Shown: positions 62,616 to 64,000 of the stretch, in pieces
How the letters are laid out: the number at the start of each line of letters is the position of its first letter
Numbering within the stretch: position 1 is the stretch's first letter
Assembly: GCA_016743945.1 (NCBI GenBank)
Contig: JADGFI010000032.1
Coordinates: 1 to 64,000 of the forward strand
Direction: 5' to 3'
From: Desulfobacteraceae bacterium
Lineage (GTDB): Bacteria; Desulfobacterota; Desulfobacteria; Desulfobacterales; Desulfobacteraceae
DNA length: 64,000 nucleotides
The notes under the pieces: model-generated
Database searches by the model: none
What the model saw: only the letters and a program-made list of their open reading frames with translations
What the model was told of the DNA's origin: nothing
Program-made: the position numbers and the translations under genes

Positions 62616-64000
62616 ATGATTGGAAAAAAATTGCCTGAAGAGGGCCCAAGGATTGGAAAAATAGTGGAATCAAAAAAGATAGAAGCGGAATCTGAAAACA
62701 GGGTTCCGGATGTTTCTTTGAAGCAAATTGTTAAAGATATTTTTTTCCAGCCCCGTGTGCTGGTGGTCGATGACGAAGAACGGATTCAAAAGGCTTGTCA
62801 ACGGTTGCTCGTAGAAGAGGGCTGTGAGGTGGATGTCGCCCAGAACGGAATTCAGGGGCTTAAGATGATTGAGGAACGGCACTATGATATTGTGCTGTTG
62901 GACCTGATGATGCCCGGCATGAGCGGGTTGGATGTGCTTTCGGATCTCAAATCACGGCATCCGGATACAGTGGTTATTATTATCACCGGATATGCCACCT
63001 TGGAACATTCCATAGAAACCATGAAAAAAGGGGCGTTTGATTTTTTATCAAAACCCTTTGCTCCCCAGGAACTTCGGATCGTGATTTCCAAGGCCATTGA
63101 ATTTATCCGAACTCTCCAGGATATAACCACGGAAAAATCCCGGATGCGGGTGATGATAAATACCCTGAGAGATGGGGTATTAACAACCGACCACCAGAAA
63201 CGGATTGCCCTTGCCAATCCGGCCTGCTTAAAGATGCTGAGATGTCACAAACAATCGGTCTTGGGGAATCTTGTGTCCGATGTCTTTGACGAACCCACTG
63301 TTTTGGGTATGATTGACACGGCCATTGCCCAGCCCAAGGAGATGTTTTCCGAAATCACTGAAGAGGTGTGTGTGTCCATGGGAAAAGGGAACGAGGATCT
63401 CATCATCGGTGTTCGGTGCATTCCTTTTCGGGATCGGTTAAACCGGAATCTCGGGACAGTGACCGTCTTCCATGACATCACGGCCCTGAAAAAAGAGGAC
63501 CAGCTTAAATCGGATTTTGTTTCCATGGTGGCCCATGAAATCAAGAGCCCTTTAAATTCAGTTCTTATGCAGTTGAATGTGGTCCTGGACGGGCTGGCAG
63601 GGGAGCTTAGCGAAAAACAAAAAGAAATTCTCAACCGAAGTTCCGCTAAAATCAAGTCCCTGACCGAATTGGCAACAGAGCTTTTAGACCTTTCTAAAAT
63701 TGAATCAGGGCTGATTAATCAGGAAAGGGAAGAACTGAACCTGGAAGAATTGATCAAGGAGCATGTAAGTCTTTACCGGAGTGAGGCGGATGAGAAATCC
63801 ATTCATTTGATCGGCAAGCCCTCTGAAAAGGACCTTTTTATCATGGGAAATCGGATTAATATTGAAGAGGTCTTGACCAACCTGATTTCCAATGCCATCC
63901 GGTATACTCCCCCCGGGGGAAAAATTGAGGTTTGGGCTGATGAAGCCAGTGATTGCATAAGGATTCATGTGGAAGATAACGGTCTGGGAATTCCCGCCGA
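62616..64000 (+). CDS. Hybrid response regulator-PAS-histidine kinase (truncated by window end)
   Basis: The frame is open from ATG 62616 (GAGAG upstream) to the window end, giving at least 461 residues. A receiver domain (about 46-165) has phosphoacceptor D96 in DIVLLDLMMPGMSG and the Lys in LSKPFAP. A PAS domain (about 178-290) ends in the linker FHDITALKKEDQLKSD. A HisKA helix has H307 in MVAHEIKSPLN, and the start of the HATPase domain has N426 in TNLISNAIRYTPPGG and VEDNGLGIP. The C-terminal G boxes are cut off. It lies 10 bp after the PAS kinase gene, which could phosphorylate its receiver. Confidence 0.92.
   Translation, partial: MIGKKLPEEGPRIGKIVESKKIEAESENRVPDVSLKQIVKDIFFQPRVLVVDDEERIQKACQRLLVEEGCEVDVAQNGIQGLKMIEERHYDIVLLDLMMPGMSGLDVLSDLKSRHPDTVVIIITGYATLEHSIETMKKGAFDFLSKPFAPQELRIVISKAIEFIRTLQDITTEKSRMRVMINTLRDGVLTTDHQKRIALANPACLKMLRCHKQSVLGNLVSDVFDEPTVLGMIDTAIAQPKEMFSEITEEVCVSMGKGNEDLIIGVRCIPFRDRLNRNLGTVTVFHDITALKKEDQLKSDFVSMVAHEIKSPLNSVLMQLNVVLDGLAGELSEKQKEILNRSSAKIKSLTELATELLDLSKIESGLINQEREELNLEELIKEHVSLYRSEADEKSIHLIGKPSEKDLFIMGNRINIEEVLTNLISNAIRYTPPGGKIEVWADEASDCIRIHVEDNGLGIPA

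Overview
The window looks like chromosomal DNA from a strictly anaerobic, sulfate-reducing member of the Desulfobacterota, most likely Desulfobacteraceae. This is an inference from gene content. The content includes a selenocysteine tungsten/molybdenum formate dehydrogenase with its FdhE factor, an HdrA-MvhD-MetV-MetF block of the methyl branch of the Wood-Ljungdahl pathway, the futalosine menaquinone pathway, PAS/histidine kinase chains and a long-type HflX. No phage, IS element, CRISPR array or tRNA was recognised.

Layout. 0-0.1 kb: the 3' end of a 5S rRNA and the rRNA operon terminator. 0.1-3.8 kb: a HAD phosphatase of foreign appearance, adenine deaminase, and a stand-alone HsdR-N-like nuclease-fold protein. 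3.8-7.8 kb (minus): uvrA and pdxA. 8.3-11.1 kb (plus): a divergent DnaA homologue abutting a GlcD-like flavin oxidase. 11.2-16.9 kb (minus): a small Cys-rich ORF and the housekeeping run rpsF-rpsR-(DUF2232)-rplI-dnaB-hflX. 17.1-26.5 kb (minus): pfaD followed by one giant KS-AT-ACP-ACP-KR-DH-DH-DH synthase. This is a compact relative of the polyunsaturated fatty acid (Pfa) synthases and the most distinctive system here. 26.7-29.3 kb (minus): xerD and a formylglycine-generating-enzyme-fold protein with an acidic repeat. 29.5-32.2 kb (plus): ParA-like ATPase, acidic protein, coiled-coil/zinc-ribbon protein. 32.2-36.4 kb (plus): mqnE, mqnC, a probable aminofutalosine deaminase, and mqnA. 36.4-37.5 kb (minus): a PAS histidine kinase with a Cys cluster. 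37.8-43.8 kb (minus): fdhA (UGA-Sec)-fdhB-fdhE and two thiol-redox proteins. 43.8-46 kb: an AT-rich accessory stretch with a small membrane protein, a GNAT acetyltransferase and a structured leader with a tiny interrupted ORF. 46-51 kb (plus): a ~1390-residue membrane protein made of two related halves, with a small exported partner. 51.3-53.1 kb (plus): a small unknown protein, a CI/LexA-type repressor with operator-like repeats, and a small membrane protein. 53.4-59.4 kb (plus): metF-like, double HdrA, mvhD, metV, metF. 59.5-64 kb (plus): receiver protein, ACT-domain protein, PAS histidine kinase, and a receiver-PAS-kinase hybrid cut by the window end.

How it fits together. Formate dehydrogenase and the MetV/MetF/HdrA/MvhD set would link formate and CO2 chemistry to tetrahydrofolate-bound C1 units. 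HdrA and MvhD are the kind of subunits that couple methylene-H4F reduction to low-potential electron carriers. Menaquinone from the Mqn pathway would serve the respiratory chain. The Pfa-like pair probably makes a special acyl chain. It lacks the KS-CLF half of canonical PfaC and has no nearby phosphopantetheinyl transferase, so the product cannot be deduced. A recurring small-scale feature is short tandem repeats, mostly of 14-15 bp, both inside genes and starting at stop codons.
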